From the NCBI GenBank assembly GCA_907163375.1, contig CAJQUW010001455.1, positions 51,201 through 115,200 of the forward strand: a DNA stretch of 64,000 bases, given 5' to 3'. The notes beneath the pieces were generated by a model, which was not told where the DNA came from, searched no databases, and saw only the letters and a list, made by a program, of their open reading frames with translations. This DNA is from Prostheceraeus crozeri. Lineage: Eukaryota > Platyhelminthes > Polycladida > Euryleptidae. Positions 1 through 11,200 of the stretch are shown here, in pieces; the stretch's first letter is position 1, and the number at the start of each line of letters is the position of its first letter. The translations under genes were made by a program, and so were the position numbers.

Positions 1-135
1 TTAGAAATAAAGTTTCAATAGTGTGTATGTTAGAAATAAAGGCATGACTGTTTGTAAAAAGAAGATCGGAAGATTTACTAGTTTACAAGTTAGACTAAGT
101 GTTAATTAAAAATAAAATTATAACTGTTCACGAGT
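1..135 (+). repeat. Tandem array of ~30-bp TTAGAAATAAAG units (partial)
   Basis: Units read as TTAGAAATAAAG followed by about 18 variable bases (TTTCAATAGTGTGTATG and similar). The same unit family recurs at 19220-19960, 20790-22085, 24700-25247 and 26428-26660. The array is cut by the window edge. Confidence 0.75.
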
Positions 136-301
136 TAAAGCGTTGATGCAACGATGAACAATTAATAAGCTGAGAAGCTTTAGATTCACTTGAACATTAC
201 CACATGTTTACAGATAGAAATGTATCACAGCAAAGCTACTTCATGAATTAGTTTGCCAGGAGTGTATCATCTCAAACTTTTACTCCGTCGTTGAAATTTC
301 A
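136..301 (+). repeat. Conserved ~165-bp block (copy 1 of 4)
   Basis: The block runs from AAAGCGTTGATGC to TTGAAATTTCA. It recurs in direct orientation near 19958-20125 and inverted near 20628-20795 and 24495-24665. It always sits between a 30-bp repeat array and a unique segment. No coding potential is seen. Its position suggests a boundary module of the repeated unit. Confidence 0.75.
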
Positions 302-440
302 TGACGACTTTTTTGCTAAACGAAAGGTAACACCAGAGGAGCGTAGGGGTGGGTGGTTTGAAATACGCCTACAGCACTGAGAGAGTTGGAGTGCATGAGC
401 TATGTACATTCATTTGACGACGGGAGGAGCGATTCAGACG

Positions 441-2034
441 ATGGCGCAGGTAGTTTCCCAGAGCATGGAGGACATTGTTTAGGTGACTCTAAGGACGTAT
501 GTCGAGCTGCCCTCAGTGATAGGCTTCCAACTCATGATGAATGATGATATGCTTACGACCTACATTCAACGATTGGTGCATGCCCACACCCTTCCCCACA
601 ACGAGCTTGTCTGCTACATTGTATTCATGAGTGTGGCTCAAAGTAGGAAATTGATTGATGAGACTTTGCTGAAATATCCAAGGCGCGTATTCAAGCATGG
701 TCGCCTACTGTTGGAGTATTATTATCAATGGCGCGACGACACACAACATTTACGACGGTATTTGTGCATTTCTGTTGCGAGAAAGTACTGATTTTACATG
801 TGATCCCCTAGCAGACATTTACACAGCTTCAGTGAATTCACGAACCTTTCCGACTTACTGGAAAAATGCCCATGTAAAACCTATCCCTAAAGTAAGAAAT
901 TCATCCATTTCAGACTTTCGCCCGATTTCATTGCTGCCGATAATTTCAAAGCTATTTGAACGAATTGTGTTGCTATCCATGAAGTCTACATTTGTTCAAT
1001 CATTTTGTAGTGAACAGCATGCCTTTGGGCCTCTCGGCTCAACGAGTAGTGCCCTTATAGATATACATGACTGCATTACGGCCTATAGGGAAGATCCAGA
1101 AAATCTTTATGGCAGGCTTGCATGTCTCGACTTTTCCAAAGCCTTCGATAAAATCCACCATAATGGACTGATCAAAATCTTTATTGATCAAAACTATAAT
1201 AAGGGCTTCATCTTGTGGCTTTCTTCATTTTTGTCAAATCGATGCCAACGATTGTGCATGAATGGCAGTATCGGTCATTTGTCTTATGTAAAGTCCGGTG
1301 TGCCTCAGGGTTCTATTTTCGGGCCATATCTTTTTTCCGTCTTTATCGGGACTCTGACAATAAAATCTCAGAGTGGAAAGCTTGCAAGTATGCTGATGAC
1401 CTCACTCTTATTGAATCCTGTACGAAACATCAGCCGAATCCAGATCATATGTCAATTGTATCATCGTGGTCGCATGTGAACAAACTATTTTTGAACTCAA
1501 GGAAGTGCAAACAGATTTTTTTTCCTCGCAAAAAGGATGCTCCCACATTTGCTTACACAGATGTTGAGCTTTCTAGCACAATTTCTATTCTTGATGTAAC
1601 ATTCACAGATGACTTAAAGTGGAACAAGCATTTTGATAACATTTTACTGTCTGCAACTCGTCGTTTGTATGTGATACGCTCTCCAAAACCATATGTTTCC
1701 AAAGAAAGTTCTAGATGTATTCCACAGTTGTATCGCTTCACTTTTGATGTATGCAACTCCTTTGTTTTATGATATGTCAACTGAAATATGTCACAGAATC
1801 AAGAAATTTCGAAAACGCGCCCATCGTTTAATTTGTAGCCAAGAGTGTAAATGCTCAATCATCCCTGATTTCCATAACATGCATAAAAGTTTGTCGTATA
1901 AATTTCTTACAGAGTGTAAATCTCAAGATCATCCTTTACATGAACATTTGCCCACCCATGTTTTACCACACCTATGAACGGAAGAATACAATAGAGCTTT
2001 AGTCGAGACGATGAAAGGAGACGATGAGCGCTAG
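441..2034 (+). pseudogene. ORF1 of left cassette, disrupted by a LINE fragment
   Basis: This is the counterpart of the uninterrupted ORF at 24358-23963. The frame opens at an ATG at 441, meets a TAG at 480-482 that both copies keep, then runs open from 483. A 1191-bp reverse-transcriptase fragment breaks it at 751/752. After the fragment the frame resumes at 1950 but meets a TGA at 1974-1976 where the other copy has TCA. No family is recognised; the sequence looks helical and hydrophobic with several His and Cys residues. The insertion and extra stop make this copy non-functional, while the neighbouring spliced gene in the same arm stays open. Confidence 0.7.
752..1942 (+). mobile_element. 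Internal fragment of a non-LTR retrotransposon (RT domain)
   Basis: The fragment encodes a reverse-transcriptase palm region in several frames. Seen are DFRPISLLP, LDFSKAFDKI and GVPQGSIFGP in one frame (to about 1360), then the catalytic YADD in a second frame (about 1390), then a C-terminal HRLICSQECKC knuckle-like motif in a third (about 1830). At least two frameshifts make it dead. It lacks both the endonuclease end and the 3' untranslated end. It is flanked by AACATTT at 745-751 and 1943-1949. The architecture fits the CR1/L2/Jockey group. The related LINE at 57-63 kb is the same broad clade but a different subfamily. Confidence 0.85.
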
Positions 2035-2123
2035 CGGGCGAATGAAGCATTGGTGAGAATGGGATTCAACTTGATGCTATTCTCCAATGAGGATTGTTGT
2101 CTAATGAGAATCAAGCATTCCTT

Positions 2124-2131
2124 TATAAATA
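2124..2131 (+). promoter_or_regulatory. TATA box of the left cassette spliced gene
   Basis: TATAAATA lies about 107 bases upstream of the ATG at 2238. It is conserved in the inverted copy (minus strand, 23873-23866). A CT microsatellite at about 2193-2211 lies between it and the ATG. Core promoter use is inferred. Confidence 0.55.
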
Positions 2132-2237
2132 GAGAGCCTTCCACAGTGAGAATCATTCCATCGTTGAATCGTACAAGTGACGGGCGCACATTCTCTCTCT
2201 CTCTCTCTCTACATCCCTGTCATATTATCCAACTAAA

Positions 2238-5200
2238 ATGGTAAGTCGCTACTTTCGTCCCTCTCCTCCCTTGAACGTAAACTTAATACAAGTAGTATAG
2301 GGTATAGGATTCGGCGCATCGCTTCGCTCAGCACCGAATCCCACACCTAGGTAGATACAAAAAATGAAAAAATACAAAAAAATAGGGTCCTCCTGAAATT
2401 TATAAAAAAACAGCTAAAATAGATACAAAAAATGAAAAAATACAAAAAAATAGGGTCCTCCTGAAATTTATAAAAAAACAGCTAAAATAGATGCGAAATG
2501 GGAAAAATACAATGTTTATGACCCATGAACAAAAATATTCATTTAAAAATGGAAGATGAAAAAACAAAAGAACCATCAGCCCCTTTATATCCTTCATTAT
2601 CATATGACATAAAACCTTCGGTTCCCAATGATAGAGTCAGGTACATGAAAGATAAGGAAGCCCAATTATTACTTAAACTAGAACATTATAATAAATTAAG
2701 AAAGAGATGGACCATAGCTAAGAATGTGACACAAGGCGTTGGTGTATGTTTAACAATTTCTTTAGGCGCTCTCACTATTGTCATTTCGTCTGGCGTTCTT
2801 ACAATTCCTGTTGTCGCTACTGCTTTAACAGGCACAGGTGTCTTCACAACGTCACTTGCAACAGTGATAGATAAATCTGTAATGTCTAAGAAACGAAAAT
2901 CCTTAACTAAGAAACATACACATGTCAAAGAAGTATATGATAAACTACATTATTACTTCCAGAGAGTGTGTGATGACAATGTTATTACGTTAGATGAGAT
3001 TGAAAAATTTGATCAAATAGCTAGAGAAGCAACTAAAATTCCTGTTAAACCTCAAGACAAAGTAAACAATGAAGCTTTTTTAGAAGAAATAAGAACTTTA
3101 TTAAAAACGTTAGAACAAAGTTCCATAGAACAAAAATAAGTTGTTCAGTAAAGTCGACTCTTCAAGTCTCAGCACCTTTGGTGCAGTGTTTTTGCTGTGT
3201 CTCTATGCTACCACAAAATTCAAATATTATCTTATAAAATAATGCAGAGCAATGAGACAAAAATAAAACAACTAGAAGAATTAATAAAACAGAAAAATAT
3301 TATGAAGAAAAAACATAGACAATATCGAATGCTACAAGCTGGTGTTCAATCTGAGATGAAAGACAAAATCCAATTAGTTGACCAAATTAAATCTGATATT
3401 AAGAAAGAACTTGTAGTTCATGATAAACAAATTGATATAGCGGGTCCAGTGCAGAAAACCATCATGGATGATTATGGTTTGTTAGAAGCAAACATAGATA
3501 AGAAATTACCCAAATCTATGCTCTTTGAACATTCTACTTCATTTATAGATGGAAAGCCATCTCTTAGATTTTCCTTAGGTGGAAAAGAATTATCTATAAA
3601 TCCTAAAGAAAGTTTAATTTTTGCACCAGACAAAACAGCTTTCAGTTTAGACAGAAATTTCGTGGATTTATTAAGAGGAGCGAAGTTAGATACCTATCAC
3701 CCTGATGATCTACTGAAATACAAAACTATGCTAGATAAGGTTGGAAGTGGGAAACATCTTAAGCGTTATAAACAATTAGAACACTTATTATCAACATCAA
3801 CCAGTGTTCCAACAGCAACTGGTTATTCAACACCTGTTGTATTTTTATCAGACAACCCACAAGAATTAGTAGAAAGATATAATATTTTATTAGCTGCAGC
3901 AAAAGAAGGACATAATTCCGTTTTTAACGAAATGCATGCAATCTTAGATAAACTATTCCAAAACAGAGATATAACTGAACAAGAGTACAAACTCTTCTCT
4001 AATGATATCATGAACCTCAGCGCAAGAAGGACATAAATTTAGTTAAAAAAATGTCTTCGGCAGAACTAGAAAAAATTAATAAGCATTTAGAAAATTTAAC
4101 TGAGATTTTAACCTCATCAAAATTTAGTACGACATTAAAATTTATAACAACTACTTCATCCCATACCTGTCATTTAGATCCTATTATTCACTTAGAACAA
4201 GACAAACATTATGAAGTAGCACTAACTAGTTTTTCAACATTTAACACTATACAAAATATTATCAAAGATGTAAATGACCGATTTAAATATTCTAATGATC
4301 AAGGTAAAACTTGGAAAGAATTAACTTTTCTTCCTGGATCTTATGAAGTTGAATCGATTTCCAATGAAATAAAAAGACATTTAGGTATTCAATTTAAAGA
4401 CAAGAAACAATTACATTTCGCAGTTGAACCAGCAGTAAATAAATTTTCTCTTACTTTAGATGAAGATCATCAAGTTGATTTTAATATTGACAAATCTTTA
4501 TCAAGACTATTAGGATTTAAAAAGAAACTCTATACACAAGGTTTTCATATAAGTGAAAATATACCTAAAGTAACTGAAATAAATTCAATCAACGTTCAAT
4601 GTGATATTATAGAAGGTGGTTATGTTAATGGAAAGCTGTCAAATAATATCTTCAGTTATCCAGCATTTACAGTTCCGATTGGTTACAGTTTGAATGTAAT
4701 CCCAAAATCATTAATATATTTCCCTGTTACAAGAAAAACAATTAATTCAATTACAATTAGAATAACAGATGAGAAAGGAAAGGAAATAAATTTTGGAGGC
4801 GAAGAAATTATGATAGATCTTTTGGTTCGGGAGGTATGATTAAAAAATATTGACTTAAAAAATGAGTGAAAACAGTTGGGAAAAATATCCACTAAACAAG
4901 AAAGTGAAATTCAATCATCATCATAACTTGTCAAATAAAGTTTTATCAGTTATTTGTGGAAGATCAGGTTGTGGAAAAACATATCTATTATTTAAAATTC
5001 TCACGACACCCAAATTTTTGGATTATAACAATCTTATCATTTATACAACAACAGCAGAACAACCTATTTATCAATTTTTGAAACATGGTTTTGAAAATAA
5101 TCTTACAAAATCAACTATAGCTTCACTGTTTGAAGAATATGAAAAATCGGAGTATGAAGAAGAAATAAGTTCCTGGTGTGAAGAAGCAGCGAAAAATAAA

Positions 5201-8200
5201 CAACTAGTAGAACCCAATAAAAATAAACACATAACGATACAATTAATAGATGATAGTGGCAATATGCAAGATCCTAGTAAACTAAATAAAACGAAAAAAC
5301 ATTGTGTGGTGTTTGATGATTGTGTTAATGACAGAAATCAGGCAGTTCAGAGAAATTATTTTACAAGAGGTAGACACAATAACTGTAGTGTCTTTTATTT
5401 GACACAAAGTATGTATTCATTAGATGGAAGTGTTATTAGAAAGAATGCTAATATTTTTATGCTTTTCGAAATCAACCAAAGAAACCTAAGTGATTTGTTA
5501 AGAGACTTATGTATAAGAGATAAAGATGAATTTAAACAATCGTGTAACAATGCTTGGGCAAACGACTATGGTTTTATCACAGTCAATATTGATAAAAAAG
5601 TACATGATAGAGTTATAGAACATTTGTTCGCTGACTAGGCTTCGCCTCGAGGGGCTTTGCCCCGACTGAAAGTCTATAGAACATTTGTTCGCAGAGTAAA
5701 ACTCTGAATAGAACATTTGTTAACTGACTAGTGTATTATAATTCCTCTTCCCAGTCTTCACTATCATTGTATTCAATTATATTACATTCTTTTTTTATTC
5801 GTTGAAATATTTCGTCTTGTACATCTTCTCCGCTATAGGGGAGCATAATACCATTTGCATTAGGCGCTTGACGTTTAAGAATATTTATTTTACCAGTGAA
5901 TCTTTTTTCTTCAGTGTTATTATTTTTATCAGGAATACTAATACCAGTTTCTAAAGATCTTTTCCATGGTTTATTAACAATTGTTGTCAATGTTTCCCCA
6001 TGGTATAATTTTAGAAAATCTTCTACTTTTACTTTAGTTTTTGTATAACCCTTAAATGTTTTCTTTTCACTAAGTCTCCCTTGTTCATCTACAGTAATAC
6101 AATATTTTACTTTAGGTGCAATAAACATTGCAAAAATAATTCCACCATTTCCATAATCATTTTTCCCTTGACACAATTCCCCACCAACATATTCAGCAGC
6201 ATCTAATTTATCGAAGAGCTCATTGGAAATATATATTGAATCAGTATCTGTATAATGAATGTATTTTTCTTTGAAACCATTAATTTCTAAAATAAAGTTG
6301 TTCATGATTCTTCTAGAGTGAGCAAGAATAAAAGAACCTAAATGTGATGGCATGAATGATGTCGCAGCGTAGCTGCTCAGACCGTTGGTCGTCGTAGCGT
6401 AGCTGCTCAGACCGTTGGTCGTCTTTTCAGTGTCTGTAATATTAGCTTTAAGAAATTCATCGTCTTCCATTTCTACTTTCACTAAGAATTGTTCATCATT
6501 TACTTTTTCAAAATCTTTTACTTCTTGAGTGAAATTTTTTCTCAATGTACTTTCATTCCATAAATGATATTTAGTGGTTATGTCTTTTTGTACGGTTTTT
6601 CCATATAGTGAATTCATTAATAATTTAATTAACTCATCGCCCACAGTGTTTCCTTCTATTTTATATTTTTTTCTTAAATTGAAGAGCTTTTCAATGTATT
6701 TGCGAAATGGTGAAATGTGATAATTTTCTTCATAAATTATACCATCTGTAATAGATAATATTTTCCCGCCACATCTAACAATTTCCTGTATGTCTACAGA
6801 AGTTAATACATCATAACACGTTCCATTCCTAAACCTTATTATTTCTTGGTTACAATTGTTTTCATTCTTTACCTTATCTTTCGCAGGAACTGGTTGAAAA
6901 AACATCTCATCAGGATAATGAAACACAACTGTGAATATTCCAGTTTTAGGGCGAAATGATTGAGTGTTAAATTGATATAATACTGCTTGTTCTTCTTCTT
7001 GTCTAAATTTTCTAGCCGATTCAGCTTTAGGGTATTCTGAATGTTCGTCATACATAGCTGATGGATATAAAGATGTTGCATCAAAAGCCATTAAGAATTC
7101 ATTTCGTTGGTCGAGTAGTTTATGTTTAATTTCTTTACAGAGAGCATTCTTGTCTTGCAACTGATTATACTGCTTCATTAAATCTATTAAATTATTATTA
7201 TTATGACCAGGGGGCAAAACCCCCTCAGCGTAGCACCCAGGAAAATACCTCTGTAATATTGGTAGCAAGATGTTACAAAATGGAGATTCGTAATGTCTTA
7301 TATTGGCTGACACTCTTCCACCTTTAACAGATTTTCTAACATAGTTTCTAGTCCATAAATCAGTATGCGAATGAATATTTATGTTGGCTTCTTGTACACT
7401 CTTCATCCAACCGTTAAATGTTAAAGCGGAGGATGTTAAATTAGTAGTTATATCTTCACCAACTAATTCTTTCATAACATTATTATACTTGTAGATACAA
7501 AATGCTAATGAAAGAACATCGTTAATTAAATACGGTTTCCACTCATGTTCTTTTTCTAGATAATTGTCATGTGTAATTTCGCCAATTTCATAATTTAATT
7601 TACACATATTGGTAGGGGTTTTAAAATTCTCACACCATTTGGAAAGACTTGTTTTCACGTGTTGATAGCTACATTTCATTACAATGGTTTGTAAAGGTTT
7701 GCTTGGTTTTATGTTACGTTTTGTAGAGTCACCTAGTTGCTTAGATCTAGAGGAACGGTGGATATACTTACTAACACTTTCAGTTGTATAAGGATTTTGT
7801 AAAGAAGCAGTGAGTATTCCTCTTGATGTTTTAAGCGGTGGTTTAGTTAATTTAAAATTAGATTTGAGTGGAAAATATGCATCGAATCCTGATGAATTAT
7901 GTGCTATTAAAGTTACTTTCGAATGATTAAAAGAGCCAAGGTTTTTGAAAAATTGATGTATCGGACATACGTCCTCTGGGTTTCCCCCGATCGGACATTC
8001 ATTATGTTTCCTAATAAAGATTTTCACCCAACGTTGAAGTTTGTTAAGTTCTTGCTCAGTTAAGTTATTATATTCACTTACCTGTTTCTTAAGTTCTTTA
8101 ATTTCCGCTGGATCTTGACTCTTTTTTATTTTAATCATATCGCGTAACAATCGTGCGTCTATTTCTTCCAATCTTTGCTTCGGTAAGCAACACATGAATT

Positions 8201-11200
8201 TATTGAAATTGATAGTACCTAAAGCATAAGGAATAGGATGAGCTGTTGCACAACGAGGATCTGGATAAGTTTCGAGATCCCATATATATGTTGAACCATA
8301 GTCAATTGGTTTCTTTGTTATGGTCTTATACGGAAGTGTTGTTAGATTTTCATCAGTGACAGTTTTATATATTGGTTTGAAATTATTTTCAATTTCTCTA
8401 ATAGCTTCTGCTTTATGGAATTTATTGATTAAACAATAATGACCTATTGATGAACCTTCGTGAAAATAATTGTAATAAACATAATTGTGAGTCGTTGTAA
8501 TACCTCTGGGATTTAAATGACGATTAGTAGTACTATAATACTGTACACATTCTCCAAAGTATTTATTGAATTGGGAAAATTTACAGTTTGCCATTACTCC
8601 TGTTCTAGATGTAGCTTTCTCTCTATATAAAAAGTCATTAAACATCTCAAACATAATGTTAGCTTGTTCTTGATTGAACCCACGTAAGGTGATGTAACAT
8701 TTTATAAAGCAGAAATCTTCAGAAGGAATGTAACAATATTGCCCGATGTATTCTTTGATTCTATATTTCATATTAATACCAGCGCCTCTATGTGATCTTT
8801 GCACGAGTTTCATACCAAAATCTTCGTATTTGATACTACCTGTAAAAATCCATTCACTAGCATCGGATTTCTCTTCTAGATTAAGAAACCATGTTTCAAA
8901 TGAATTTTTATTATAAAACGTAGCGTAAAAGTTTTCTATTGTGGTTCCATCTTCTTTGTTTATTACACCCAATAAATTTAAAACTTTCCCATTGCGTAAC
9001 AGCTCACGTATATCATTTACTACATTAGTAAAAAGTTCATTTTTATATGTGATAGCGTTCGGATTAAACAGATTCAATAGATCATCACCAAGTCTATCAT
9101 CATCATCAGAGAATATGTCGGGAATTGGTGTGGTTGATGTTTCCTTTGTTCTACGCTTCTGTTTTTTAGTATTACGTCTAATACTACGCCTAATATGTTT
9201 CTGTTTTTTACTACGTTTACCACGATTGCGTTTACGACGTTTACTATGTTTAATTTGTTCATCAAACTCCTCAATTTGTTTCTTTATTAACTCGTCAAGC
9301 GTATGCGTTGATTTGTTACTCATTTTACAATTCATATTTTTAAAAGAAAAAATTATGTTTTTAATTACATATACACAGGAATATTTAGTTGATGTAATGT
9401 TTCCAAATCGTAAACTGTTAATCGCTCTTTATTAACCAACCACCATAAATTATTATACGCTAAGAATACTCTGAAACTTCGTAGACACAGTGGAAAGTCT
9501 TTTGTTTTAGCGTAACTTCTTATACCATGTTTTATTTTATAATCTTGCACGAATTGCATATATTTTCGATGATATTGACTTTTAACTGATTGTTTTGAAT
9601 TTACAGGGTTTGTAGGATGACGATAATCTTTTAAAACTGGCACGTGTTCTATTTTATACTCCATATTTTAAAAAGAAAAAAATTTACATATTATTAAACT
9701 CATTTAATATTGGTTTTATGTCACTCAATGTACTTTTAGCATCACTGACTAGAGGGTGTACATTTTTTAGTACATCACGAAAATCATTAATGCCTGTTCT
9801 AATAACGGCTAGGGCATCTCTATTCTCTAATCGTTCAGGGGTTTTAATTTTTAACACATTATTCAGATAATGATCGAAATAGAAATAAAATGTTTCGGGT
9901 ATGATTGTTAGTGGTTCAAGTGATTCGTTTTCTAGAAAAATTGTTATTTCTTCTATATTATGTGGCGACAAGTTCTTAGCACTTGCGTAGAGACTAATGT
10001 CAAAATCTGTTGCATTACTATAAAAATCATGCTCAGTATCCAATAGTATATTTAGATCGCTATCATACACTTGCATTTGATTCAAAATAGTATCAACCCG
10101 TATTATACCGTACTTAACATGTACATATTTAGCTAAGGGTAAAGTTAGTCTATAATTTTTCTTGATATCCTCAAAGAATGCTACATTATTTTGAGTAGTT
10201 GTATAAAAGGTTTCCACATTTTCTCTAATCTTATTATCCACGTCACAGGCTTTATGAGCTAATACTACAATTTGTATATGATGGTGACGACCTTTTGTAA
10301 ATATTTCTGATATGTTCTTTTGCTTTACTAAACTAGCTACATCATCTAACACTAGTAAAGACTTTTGCTCGTATGTCCCAGCAAAAGTACTCATATCTTC
10401 TAACACACATAATTCTTTTTCACCGTAAACATTTGAATATCCTTGCCATTCATCTCTCTGCAGACAAAACACATGTACATTAGCTTCGTTAGGATAATGT
10501 TGTTTTATATACTTTCTAAGAAACGTAGTCTTTCCACTTGCTGTTTTGCCATATATTATAAAATGTAAGTTCTCTTGTTCAGTGCGTCCTTTAGGTTTCT
10601 CGTCGTTATGCCTAACTTCTCTCCAACCTTTAAAGTTTTTGGTTTGATTTTTATAAAATGTAATTTTCGTTTGTTCTGCTGTTTGTAAGAAGCCTAACCA
10701 ATTTATAAAATAATAAATAAGATAGATAAGAATACATATAACAATAATTTTCAAACAATGAAATTTCAGAAACCCAAAGAGTCTTCCTAGATCTGAATTT
10801 TCTGAAAATAAAGATTGCGAATCATTATTTTGTTCACGTTGTTTGATGATCGTGGGAGGTCGATTGGGAATTTCGGAATACAATTTTTCATAATTCATTT
10901 TTTAATTTTTTATATGAAAATTTGTCTAAAACTCTCTCAACTAGTCCGACACTCACTTGAGCAACTGTAATAGTCCGGTGCTCACTTGAGTGTTTAACCT
11001 CTGTAGGACTTCCGGACTACTACGGACTATTGAGTCCGGGGCTCAAATGAAGGTAAAACACTCAAAAGAGCACCGGACTATTACGGAGGCTCAGGTGAGT
11101 GTCGGACTACTACGGATAAAAAATTAATTAAATCATGCAAATTGCTGCATGTCGTGAGAAGTTTCTCTCCAACAGAACTTTATTGCACTTGTTACATCTC

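Noticed and set aside
483-791. Cyclin-like fold for ORF1
   Set aside because: Only a loose helical resemblance; no cyclin-box signature residues.
8941-9435. 164-codon frame opposite PolB
   Set aside because: Antisense shadow of the highly basic polymerase N-terminus.
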